Shown one piece after another: positions 36,746 to 44,875 of a stretch of 61,882 nucleotides of DNA. The stretch covers positions 1 through 61,882 of the forward strand of contig JASHPJ010000144.1 of the NCBI GenBank assembly GCA_030038195.1, given 5' to 3'. This DNA is from Acidobacteriaceae bacterium (lineage in GTDB: Bacteria > Acidobacteriota > Terriglobia > Terriglobales > Acidobacteriaceae). Made by a program: the position numbers and the translations under genes. Every line of letters begins with the position of its first letter. Position 1 is the stretch's first letter. The notes under the pieces were generated by a model. The model did not search any database. It was not told the DNA's origin and saw only the letters and a list, made by a program, of their open reading frames with translations.

Positions 36746-37703
36746 GGGCGCAAGCCGGAAGTTAGCCAGGAGACTTGGCCGAAAGGATCAGGCCACAAAG
36801 GAAACCGGAGGCCGATCATGCGGCGCAAGCCGGATGAAGCGATTGACGGCGGAGAGTGAGGGCTGATCGCCTGACAGACAGGAGATGGCGCGGACGGCGC
36901 AAGCCGAAGGTTTCATAAGATGTCTGGCTGGGGAAGGTAACTGGCGGCGCAAGTCGCGAGTGAGCTGAACCGGGATAACCGGAAGATGCGAGGAGCGGCG
37001 CAAGCTGCGAGACGAGGAAGCCGGGAGAAGCGGGAAGACGAGATTCCGATGAGCCGGGAGTGGATCGTCGTCGAGGCTGTGGGATACTGATCCAGCGCAA
37101 GCTGGAGAGGGTTCGGCGGTTGAGGCGAAGGACTCAGAACCGGGCGGCGGCAGGGTATCGAAGGTCTCCGGCGAAAACCGAAGGACGCGATGCCGGGCTG
37201 ACGCAACGGGCTGGTCGCCAGCTTAGCCGGAGCAACGCAGCAGTCGGCGCAAGCCGAGGGCTGAGTTACCGGCAATGCCAAAGCCTGTAACATCCGGCGC
37301 AAGCCGGAAGTTATGTGGCGGGCGAGTTGGAGATCGAGTTCCGGTGAAGGCCGAAGGTTGGCCGCCAGTCCAGGCGAAGAGTGAGGTAAGCGGCGCAAGC
37401 TGCGGGCCGCATGATAAGTCTGGCCGGAGTAACGAGCGAGTGGCGCAAGCCGCGAGTGAGATGCATCGGGCAGCCGAAGGATAACATCCGGCGCAAGCCG
37501 GAAGTTACTCCAAGGGCAGCACTGGAGAAAGTGACTTACCGGAGAAATCCGGCGAGTTACCGTGGCAGGGATGACTGGACGCGTACCAACTGGCGCAAGC
37601 CAGCCGGTTACGAGGCCAGCGTGGCGGAAGGATACGGCAACCGGCGTGAGCCGGAGGTCGCCCGGCCGCAGAGGAGCAGGAGAGCGCGACCGGCGCAAGC
37701 CGG
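36746..37703 (+). repeat. Array of GNRA-tetraloop hairpins, about 50-nt period; candidate structured RNA
   Basis: At least fourteen hairpins of the form NNGGC-GCAA-GCCNN occur. Stem starts are about 36747, 36821, 36895, 36944, 36995, 37091, 37244, 37293, 37390, 37440, 37487, 37539, 37590, 37641 and 37690. Most intervals are 47-52 nt or multiples, with some 75. Stems vary with compensation: TCCAGC/GCTGGA, TCCGGC/GCCGGA, CTGGC/GCCAG, TCGGC/GCCGA, GCGGC/GCTGC and GTGGC/GCCGC with G-T pairs. Loops change only within GNRA: GCAA mostly, GTGA at 37646, GAAA at 37544. Degenerate members sit at expected places (37044, 37341). A strong plus-strand terminator follows. The period is not a multiple of three, which argues against a protein repeat. 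Confidence 0.8.
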
Positions 37704-37771
37704 GGGCACAAACCTGAGCCTGACCTGAGGACGCGACGCCGGCTGATCTGCGAGATCACCAAGATATGAGG

Positions 37772-37808
37772 CGCCAGGGATCGCAAGGTCCCTGGCGTTT
37801 TCGTATTT
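37772..37808 (+). terminator. Strong rho-independent terminator after the hairpin array
   Basis: CGCCAGGGA, loop TCGCAAGG, TCCCTGGCG, then TTTTCGTATTT. Perfect 9-bp GC-rich stem with a T tract on the plus strand. It ends a plus-strand transcript that includes the hairpin array, and supports transcription of the array in that direction. Confidence 0.85.
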
Positions 37809-37969
37809 ATGCGGTATTTTTCCGTGCCGCTCTTCCCAAAATTTGGACGCGCGAGGCAGCCGGCCATCCTTGCGGCGCAACTTAACATGTATCCATCCAG
37901 GTCGAGCCAGATCGAACAGGACGGAGCCCATACAAAAATCGCTTGAATAGACCGGAGATCCCTATTCCA

Positions 37970-38863
37970 ATGCTCGCCGCGGACGCTTCTCAAAAGCTCA
38001 CACCGAATACTGTTCTCTTTGCCACCGATTTTTCATCCGCCTCTGCCAATGCCGGGCGCTACGCGTCGCTGCTGGCCCGCCAGTTTGACGCCAGCTTGCT
38101 CATCTGTCACGCCTTCGAGCTTACGCAGCCGGCCCTGGAAGTGGAGGCCGAAGGCCGTCCTGCAATGAAGAGCGAGCAGCGCCGGGAGCTGGAGCGCGCT
38201 CTCCAGGATGCCGTGGAACAATTCGGCGGCGGCGCGCGATGCGTTGTGCCCAGATTGCTTGAAGGCGATCCCCGCGAGAAGGTTCCCGATCTGGCGCAGG
38301 AACTCGCGCCCTCTTTCATCGTGCTTGGAACCCAGGGGCGCGGACGGATCGGGCGCGGACTCATCGGCTCGGTAGCCGAGGGCATCCTGCGCCGGGCCAC
38401 TGTGCCCACGATTACCGTAGGACCGCAGGTTCCGGACTTCGATCCGGCTGCCTCGCCGATCCACCGCGTGCTCTATGCCACAGGCCTGTCACCCGAAGCG
38501 GCGCACGCCGCCAGGCACGCGATTGCCGTCGTCCAGGCCTCGCGGGCGCGCCTGCATGTTCTGCACGTTATTCATCCCGAGGATGTGGAAGATGAGAATC
38601 GCATGCGTGAAATCCGCAGCCGGTTCGCGGCCATTGTTGCGGATGTCACACCCCGGCATGCGGAGTCCCTCCTGAATCCCGAGGGTTTTGTGGAAGTGGG
38701 CAGCGCGCATTGGCAGATTCTTCACCATGTGCGCGAGTTCTCCGCCGACCTGCTGGTGCTCGGCGTCAGAAAGACTTCGCATCTCTGGCTGGAGTCCCGG
38801 CGCTCGGGCGCCTTCCAGATCATCGCGGAAGCGCCATGCCCGGTGATGACAGTCGTGCGCTGA
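37970..38863 (+). CDS. Universal stress protein with two UspA domains
   Basis: 297 residues from the ATG at 37970 (GGAGA upstream). Two tandem Usp folds: the first starts TVLFATDFSSASANAGRYAS and ends with the ATP-binding motif LGTQGRGRIGRGLIGSVAE; the second starts RVLYATGLSPEAAHAAR and lacks a clear GxxG...GS nucleotide site (LGVRKTSHLWLES). One active and one degenerate ATP-binding half is common in tandem Usps. Stress-related nucleotide-binding protein in the cytoplasm; precise role unknown. Confidence 0.88.
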   Translation: MLAADASQKLTPNTVLFATDFSSASANAGRYASLLARQFDASLLICHAFELTQPALEVEAEGRPAMKSEQRRELERALQDAVEQFGGGARCVVPRLLEGDPREKVPDLAQELAPSFIVLGTQGRGRIGRGLIGSVAEGILRRATVPTITVGPQVPDFDPAASPIHRVLYATGLSPEAAHAARHAIAVVQASRARLHVLHVIHPEDVEDENRMREIRSRFAAIVADVTPRHAESLLNPEGFVEVGSAHWQILHHVREFSADLLVLGVRKTSHLWLESRRSGAFQIIAEAPCPVMTVVR

Positions 38864-38889
38864 AAAAACGCCTCCGCTCGCGCCTAAGC

Positions 38890-39327
38890 TTATTTTTGTG
38901 CGGTAGGCGTAGCGGCCTGCGGCTTTGAGAAGCTGCGGATGTAGATCACCAGGTTCCACACGTCATCGTCTTTGGCGCGGCTCGCATCCTCGGGCGGCAT
39001 CTTGTCTTTGCCTTCGCGGATGATCTTGAAGAGCTCGGCGTCTGACTTGTCGGCCAGCGATTTGGGATCGGTCCAGTCGTTGAGCGTCAGGCTCATGCTG
39101 GTAGCCAGGTCGGTTTTGCCGTTGCCATTGTCGCCGTGGCACATGGCGCAATCGATCTGATAAACATTCTTCGCCCTGGCCTGGGACTCGGGCGTAGGCT
39201 TGACGGGGTTTTGTCCGGCCGGCGCCGCAGAACTCGCTGCCGGAGCGGATGCCTGGCCGCCTTGTATGCGGGCTGGTGCGAGAGCAAGAAGGACACCCGC
39301 GAAAAGCAGCAGGACCGATTTCGCCAT
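38890..39327 (-). CDS. Class I cytochrome c
   Basis: 145 residues from the ATG at 39327 (AGGAGG five bases upstream). Signal peptide SVLLLFAGVLLALAPARIQ, Pro/Ala linker, then the haem-binding CAMCH (CxxCH) and a distal methionine in KDKMPPE. Mono-haem periplasmic electron carrier. It converges on the stress-protein gene with 26 bases between and has no oxidase partner nearby. Confidence 0.9.
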   Translation of the reverse strand: MAKSVLLLFAGVLLALAPARIQGGQASAPAASSAAPAGQNPVKPTPESQARAKNVYQIDCAMCHGDNGNGKTDLATSMSLTLNDWTDPKSLADKSDAELFKIIREGKDKMPPEDASRAKDDDVWNLVIYIRSFSKPQAATPTAQK

Positions 39328-39667
39328 GACAACCTCCTGATCAGCAGGGTCAGAAAAAAGGCGTCTCAAATGGGACTGGATTTTTTCTGCCACGCATTAT
39401 AGGCCGATTTGTGCGAATCGGAGAGCTAGTTGTGGACGGGAAATCGCATTGTGCAACACTATGCCGGCGCGAGCCCTGCGGCGAACCCAGAGTCGATGGA
39501 TCTCGGCGCCACTGCCCTGCGGTGACGCGATCCTCAAGGAGCGGCAACTTTGCACGCCTCCCTGCAGAACACACGCACTCCGGGTTCCGCTCGCCATGAA
39601 ACCACGCGTAGGGCCCTGTTGCGCCGCGCGTAGTTTCAAATGCCGGCTTGAGCGGATTCGAAGCAGC

Positions 39668-41320
39668 TCAGTGCATGGCACCTGCGCCCGGACCCTGTCC
39701 CGGACGGTTTTTGCTCAGCAGAAAAGACAGCGCGATCAGCACGATCGACATGTAGCAGAGCTCCATGTAGACATCCTGGTAGCCCTGCATCTGCGCCTGC
39801 TGGTTGAGCTGGTTGTAGATGGAGGCTAGGGCCATGTTGAGGCCATTGGACCCTCCGAACTGGCCGCCGAGAAAGCCGGTGAGCGCGCCCAGGTGCTGCT
39901 GGTAGGCGATGGAGCCCGGCTGCATGGCCTGTTGCAGGTGCTGCTGGTGCCACATGGCGCGCGTGGTCACCTGCGCGTTGGTAATCGCAATCAGGATGCT
40001 GCCGCCAACGTTGCGGACAAAGTTGATCAGGCCCGCCACCTGGTTGCTTTCCTCCTTGGGCATACCCACGTAGGCCGCGTTGGTGATGGAGATGAAGCAG
40101 AACGGCAGGGGCAGCATCTGCACCACGCGCAGCCACGAGGCTTCCGCAAAGCTCATCTGCAAATTGGTCACATCGGCCGCATAGCGGAAGGTGATCACGA
40201 ACAGCGTGAATCCGGCCACAGCCAGCGTGCGCGCGGAAATTTTGCCGGTGGCAAAGCCGGCCAGCGGCATGACCACCACCAGCGCAATGCCGCCGGCTGT
40301 CAGCGCCAGGCCCGCGGTGGTGGCGTTATAGCCCAATAACTGCTGGGTAAACTGCGGCTGCAGCACGGTGTTGGCATTCAGCACGCCGCCCACCAGCATC
40401 ATCAGGAAACAACAGATGGCGAAGTTCTTAAACCGGAAAAGCTTGAGATTGATGAGCGGATTCTTGTGCCGCCACTCCCACGCGATCAGGCCCGTCATGC
40501 CAAAGACAAACAGGAAGGCGAACAGGCGGATGAAACTGGAAGCGAACCAGTCGTTCTCTTCGCCCTTGTCGAGCATGATCTGCAGACCGCCCATGGCGAC
40601 GGTCAGGAAGGCCAGGCCCAGATAATCCATGTTGCGGATACGCGACCTGTCGCCCTTGATCCACGGCGGATCGTCCACCAGCCGCGTGACCAGGATGAAG
40701 GCCAGGATGCCGACCGGGATGTTGATGAAAAAGATCCAGCGCCAGGAGAAATTGTCGGTGATCCAGCCGCCCAGCGTGGGTCCGATGGACGGAGCCAGCA
40801 CCGCGACCAGCCCGTAAAGCGCAAAGGCCTGGCCACGCTTGTGCGGCTCGAATGAGTCGGCCATGATGGCCTGGGCCATGGGCTGCATGCCGCCGCCGCC
40901 CGCTCCCTGGATGACGCGGAAGACCAGAAGCAGCGGCAGCGAAGGCGCTATTCCGCAGAGAAAGCTGGCAATTGTGAAGATGGTGATGCAGAGAACGAAG
41001 AAGTTGCGCCGGCCCAGCAAGGTTGAGGCCCATCCACCCAGCGGCAGCACAATCGCATTCGAGACCAGATAGCTGGTCAGCACCCAGGTTGCCTGGTCGG
41101 TGCTGGCCGCAAGCGACCCGGCGATGTGGGGCAGCGCGACATTGGCGATGGAGGTGTCCAGCACCTCCATAAAGGCCGCCAGCGCCACCGTGGCGGCAAT
41201 CAGCCAGGGATTGACCCTTGGTTTCCATTGCACACCTTGTGCCACATTGGGATTCTCCATGGACACGGGCTGGCTTTTGACGCCCACCGGTGCGGGCAAT
41301 GCGGCTGTGTTCTCTGACAA
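39668..41320 (-). CDS. DHA2 family MFS multidrug transporter (EmrB/QacA type)
   Basis: 550 residues from a TTG at 41320 supported by AAGGAG six bases upstream. Fourteen-helix drug:H+ antiporter: MEVLDTSIANVALPHIAGSL (motif D1), WVLTSYLVSNAIVLPLGGW, GRRNFF (motif A) and QGAGGGGMQPM (motif C). Members export drugs or envelope molecules through the inner membrane, often with an EmrA-type adaptor, which is absent here. About 270 bases to the cytochrome gene hold nothing recognisable. Confidence 0.92.
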   Translation of the reverse strand: MSENTAALPAPVGVKSQPVSMENPNVAQGVQWKPRVNPWLIAATVALAAFMEVLDTSIANVALPHIAGSLAASTDQATWVLTSYLVSNAIVLPLGGWASTLLGRRNFFVLCITIFTIASFLCGIAPSLPLLLVFRVIQGAGGGGMQPMAQAIMADSFEPHKRGQAFALYGLVAVLAPSIGPTLGGWITDNFSWRWIFFINIPVGILAFILVTRLVDDPPWIKGDRSRIRNMDYLGLAFLTVAMGGLQIMLDKGEENDWFASSFIRLFAFLFVFGMTGLIAWEWRHKNPLINLKLFRFKNFAICCFLMMLVGGVLNANTVLQPQFTQQLLGYNATTAGLALTAGGIALVVVMPLAGFATGKISARTLAVAGFTLFVITFRYAADVTNLQMSFAEASWLRVVQMLPLPFCFISITNAAYVGMPKEESNQVAGLINFVRNVGGSILIAITNAQVTTRAMWHQQHLQQAMQPGSIAYQQHLGALTGFLGGQFGGSNGLNMALASIYNQLNQQAQMQGYQDVYMELCYMSIVLIALSFLLSKNRPGQGPGAGAMH

Positions 41321-41565
41321 AAGGCTCTCCTTCGATCTTCGATCGCCTGGTAGTTTGTTGCGGGTTGCCGGGAGGGTACAACTCAACGGCGCCAGACCCC
41401 GCGTGCCGGAGCGCGTCCAGCCAAGCGTCCAGCCAGGATGCGGGGAAAGCGCCTGGCAAATAGATTCGCGGGAGTGGGGTGGGGGTTCAGGGATTCAGAA
41501 GCGTAGTTCGCCGGCGCGGGAATCCGGTTTTATGCCGGACTCCGGCGCTGCTTTTCTCAAAGGGG

Positions 41566-42531
41566 TTACTGCTCGCTGCCAGCCGACTCGGAACCCATCA
41601 CCAGCACCTGCTGCGGCGCATCCACCTTGGTTCCGGGAGCGTCGAGCTTGAACTTGAAGCTCGCCACTTGCGGCTTGTCCTTGAAGGGGGCCATAAAGCT
41701 CACTTCGTACTGATTGTCGAGCCGGCGTCCGATATCGCTGAAGTAAGGCTCCAGGCTCACCGGATCTCCGGAGCCGTACCAGTAGCTGTTGCCACCGGTG
41801 GCCTGCGTGAGCTCGGCCAGCAGGTTCTGCCCCGCGTCAGTGGCGTAAGTGCCGCGGTCCAGCCGGCCCATGTTGCGCCAGTAGATGGAGTAGACCATCA
41901 GATGCGCGCGGACCGCGTCGTTGATAGCTGCCTGCACATAAGGATCTTCAGGATCGTAGCGAAGATCGTAATAGTCCACGCCGTCAGTAACCATCACCAC
42001 CTCGCGCCGTGCGCGGGGGTTGTTGGACGGCCAGTGCTTGGCAAGATCGGACAGGCAGAAGTACGGGCTGGCGCTTACGCCCGGCGTGCCGCCGCCGGGG
42101 ATGTGGAGTCCGCGTAGAATCCCGGCACGGTCGGTCGTGAGCGGGCCGGTAAGTTCCGCGCGTCCGTTGTACATGTAGGCGATGGAAGCGCTGGTATTGG
42201 CGGGTAAGCCCTGGACAAAGTGCTGGATATCGCTCATCTGGCTGCCCAGGCTGGAGCGAGCGGCACCATCGATCAGGATCACCAACTCGACCGGCGAGTT
42301 GACGCCGCGCAGCGGCTGCCAGCCGGTGACGCTCGATGTCTTGCCGTTCACCTTGACGGTAACCTGCTGCTGGAGCGGCTGAACCGCCGCTGCATTGCCG
42401 GCGGGAAGGACAGTCACCACGGCCTGACCCTGACCAGGCTGATCTTCTGCGCTGGCGAAGACGGGTGCGGCGGCCAGCAGCGATGCGGCTGCCGCCATTG
42501 CAACAATCTGGATTGATTTTCTCTGCTGCAT
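41566..42531 (-). CDS. Secreted VWFA-related acidobacterial protein
   Basis: 321 residues from the ATG at 42531 (GGGAGC upstream). Signal peptide IVAMAAAASLLAAAPVFA, then a von Willebrand A-like domain: ELVILIDGAARSSLGSQMSD, REVVMVTDGVDYYD, VYSIYWRN. The metal-site motif is DGAARSS rather than DxSxS, so MIDAS metal binding may be weak. This matches the VWFA-related family common in Acidobacteria (TIGR03436 type). Probable extracytoplasmic protein-protein contact; partner unknown. Confidence 0.85.
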   Translation of the reverse strand: MQQRKSIQIVAMAAAASLLAAAPVFASAEDQPGQGQAVVTVLPAGNAAAVQPLQQQVTVKVNGKTSSVTGWQPLRGVNSPVELVILIDGAARSSLGSQMSDIQHFVQGLPANTSASIAYMYNGRAELTGPLTTDRAGILRGLHIPGGGTPGVSASPYFCLSDLAKHWPSNNPRARREVVMVTDGVDYYDLRYDPEDPYVQAAINDAVRAHLMVYSIYWRNMGRLDRGTYATDAGQNLLAELTQATGGNSYWYGSGDPVSLEPYFSDIGRRLDNQYEVSFMAPFKDKPQVASFKFKLDAPGTKVDAPQQVLVMGSESAGSEQ

Positions 42532-42912
42532 AACGGTTGCTCCCTGGGGCGTGCGCCCAAATTTGCTGCCGGGACGCATCCAATCGCCTCACTTCACCCA
42601 GTTAGATGAACGCAGGTGAAGTTTCGGTTACACAAAGAGTTTTCAGCGCGTGCGGAACAGGAAGAGGCATTGTGAAATCAGCAGCTTGCACAAGAATGGC
42701 TGGACGGGAAATTAGTGTCCTGTCCCAGAACTTCATGACATAAATACTGCTGTCATCCTGGGCGACTCGCAGGATGACAGATTGAAGCAGAGATGCTGTT
42801 CCTCATAGATTTCTGCACCGTGAAGACAATCAATCCTCTGCTGCGTGGGTGGTGGCCGACAATATCTGCGCGAAAAAGCCCGTTACCAGCGCAGCGGTGT
42901 GAGATTTGCCGC
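42532..42912. repeat. Intergenic region with a CTGTCATCCTG palindromic repeat
   Basis: No gene. At 42750-42780 CTGTCATCCTG and CAGGATGACAG are inverted around GGCGACTCG, and AATACTGCTGTCATCCTG (42743-42760) is identical to the core of the inverted repeat at 6113-6130. A dispersed REP-like element. Confidence 0.6.
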
Positions 42913-44061
42913 CTATTTCTTCGGGCGCTTGTAAAAGGGCAGCGGCACCTGCTTTGCGCGCACGCGGTTGCCGCGTACGTCCACCAGCACGTCGCTGCCG
43001 GAGCCGGCGATGGCTGTGGGCACAAGGGCCATGGCGATGTTGGTCTTCAAGAACGGCGCAGGTGATCCGGACGTGATCCGGCCGATGGGTTCGCCGTCGA
43101 GGGAGAAGACGGGGTAGCCGTCGCGGCCGATGCCGCGCTCGACCATATCGAGGCCAACGATCTTGCGTTTCGGACCGCCGGATTGCTGCACGGCGAGCAA
43201 GGCGTCGCGGCCGATGAAGTTGCCCTTGTCGAGCTTGAGCCAGCGGGTGAGGCCGGCTTCGAGAACGTTGATTTCTTCAGAGATTTCATGCTCGTAGAGG
43301 CTCATGCCGGCTTCGAGACGGAGGGTGTTGCGCGCGCCCAGGCCGCAGGGACGGATGCCGAATTCCTGGCCTGCTTCAAGGAGCGCGTCCCACATCTTCA
43401 CGGTCGTGGCTTCGTCTGATGGGATGTAGACCTCGAAGCCGTCTTCGCCGGAGTAGCCGGTGCGCGCGATAAGCACGTTGGGAATGCCGGCGACTGTGCC
43501 CCAGGTGAACCAGTAGTTCTTGATGGCGGCGAGATCGACCTTGGTGAGCTTGGCGAGCGTGTCAAGCGCGCGCGGACCCTGCAGGGCAAGCTGCGAGTAG
43601 TAGCTGGAGTAGTCGCCGATATGGATGGCAGGCAATGCGCCCGCCTGCTGGCGAATCCAGGCGAAGTCTTTGCCGGTGGTCCCGGCGTTGACGACGAGGA
43701 GATAGTCGTTGGGGCCGAGGCGATGGACGAGGATGTCGTCAACGAATGTGCCGGCGGGCGTAAGCAGCGCGGAGTACTGCGCCTGGCCGTCCTGGAGGCG
43801 CGAAGCGTCATTCATGGTGATGTGCTGCACAGCGGCCAGCGCGCCACGGCCGCGAAACTGGATCTCGCCCATGTGTGAGACGTCAAAGAGGCCAACGCCG
43901 GTGCGCACGGCCATGTGTTCGGCGATGAGGCCGCCGCCCGGACATGGATACTCAACGGGCATGTCCCATCCGCCGAAGTCAACCATTTTTGCCTTGAGTG
44001 CGCGATGCGTGGCGTTGAGCGCGGTTTTCTTGAGCGGCGCGGGCGAAGCGGATGTAGACAT
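42913..44061 (-). CDS. gcvT: Glycine cleavage system aminomethyltransferase (T protein)
   Basis: 382 residues. T protein of the glycine cleavage complex: takes the aminomethyl group from the H protein and makes methylene-THF and ammonia. Seen: HRALKAKMVDFGGWDMPVEY at the N-terminus, GLFDVSHMGEIQ, IARTGYSGEDGFEVY, CGLGARNTLRLEAGM, and a C-terminal barrel with GRITSGSPAPFLKTNIAMA. gcvH and gcvP are not in the window on either side. Confidence 0.95.
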   Translation of the reverse strand: MSTSASPAPLKKTALNATHRALKAKMVDFGGWDMPVEYPCPGGGLIAEHMAVRTGVGLFDVSHMGEIQFRGRGALAAVQHITMNDASRLQDGQAQYSALLTPAGTFVDDILVHRLGPNDYLLVVNAGTTGKDFAWIRQQAGALPAIHIGDYSSYYSQLALQGPRALDTLAKLTKVDLAAIKNYWFTWGTVAGIPNVLIARTGYSGEDGFEVYIPSDEATTVKMWDALLEAGQEFGIRPCGLGARNTLRLEAGMSLYEHEISEEINVLEAGLTRWLKLDKGNFIGRDALLAVQQSGGPKRKIVGLDMVERGIGRDGYPVFSLDGEPIGRITSGSPAPFLKTNIAMALVPTAIAGSGSDVLVDVRGNRVRAKQVPLPFYKRPKK

Positions 44062-44182
44062 GCGGATTCCTCGTAGGCGCTGCGGCGCCCTTACTCAACA
44101 TAGGGATTCGATGGGGTCGGGGTCAATCTGGGTGCGGGCCGTGAAGGCCGGCACGGGCCGGGTTTAGGATGGACGAGCTGGA

Positions 44183-44291
44183 GCATTTTCGGAATGCACG
44201 TAGACTTTTTGAGATGGGTGAAAGGTGGCTTTTCCTTGAGGAAAAAGCCACTTAAGCGCGTAATTTCGGTCTACAGCCATTCCGAAAATGC
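44183..44291. repeat. 109-bp palindromic element with 14-bp terminal inverted repeats (MITE-like)
   Basis: Ends GCATTTTCGGAATG and CATTCCGAAAATGC are perfect inverted copies. Inside, GTAGAC/GTCTAC and GTGGCTTTTCC/GGAAAAGCCAC-type arms also pair, so nearly the whole element folds into one long hairpin. It lies between gcvT and a small gene. A related end, CTATAGCATTTTCAG, is at 50440-50454. Confidence 0.7.
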
Positions 44292-44423
44292 TATAGAGCG
44301 AAACCAGAGTGAGCGAGTTCTGTGAGGAGACGCGCCAGGTTGCCGCTCCCTGCTGATTGCATCCACTACGGGGCAGTGGCTCCGAGATTCATCCACTCTG
44401 GTTTCGCTGGAGTTGAAGAACGA

Positions 44424-44600
44424 ATGAAAAGGATGAGAGTAGAAGGCGTGAATCCGGTGCGTGGAGCGTTCATGGCGCTGGCTGCGTGCGTGGCCTTCTG
44501 GCGTGGCTGGCAGATTCATAGCGGGCGCATGGCGCTGGTGGCCTATGGACTGGGCGTGCTGGCGCTCGCGCTCTCCGCTTGGCATTGCACGCGGCGGTAA
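44424..44600 (+). CDS. Small membrane protein (58 aa)
   Basis: ATG at 44424 with GAAGAA upstream. Two hydrophobic segments (GAFMALAACVAFWRGW and MALVAYGLGVLALALSAW) separated by a short polar turn, ending in CTRR. No family recognised. It sits alone between the MITE-like element and the DUF2339 gene. Confidence 0.5.
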   Translation: MKRMRVEGVNPVRGAFMALAACVAFWRGWQIHSGRMALVAYGLGVLALALSAWHCTRR

Positions 44601-44875
44601 GTATGAATGGCTTCGTTCTGCGTACTCTAAAGACGGTTCACTTCGCCCATGGCGGGCCATTGAATGCCACAAAAGCAATATTCTGTTGATAGAAGGAAGG
44701 TAACCGCAGACCCTGCCACGACGGACATTATGCGGCGGTTAAAACCGCCGCCTCCCTCCGTATTTGTGTTTCTCCAGCCTCGAAAGCCCGTATTCTTCAA
44801 AACCAATCCTGCGTGATGCACGGCTCACATGCCCGGCGTTGTCGAGCCGGGATATAATTCCGCCATCTTCCGGCT

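Noticed and set aside
36913..37698. Minus-strand 261-codon frame with recurring RLAP-like words
   Set aside because: It is a by-product of the hairpin repeats; the period is not a multiple of three and there is no ribosome site or recognisable fold.
36746..37703. CRISPR array reading of the regular repeats
   Set aside because: Repeats are short hairpins with varying stems and similar intervening sequence; there are no identical repeats, unique spacers or cas genes.
44062..44182. Glycine riboswitch upstream of gcvT
   Set aside because: I looked for the conserved tandem aptamer sequence and did not find it.
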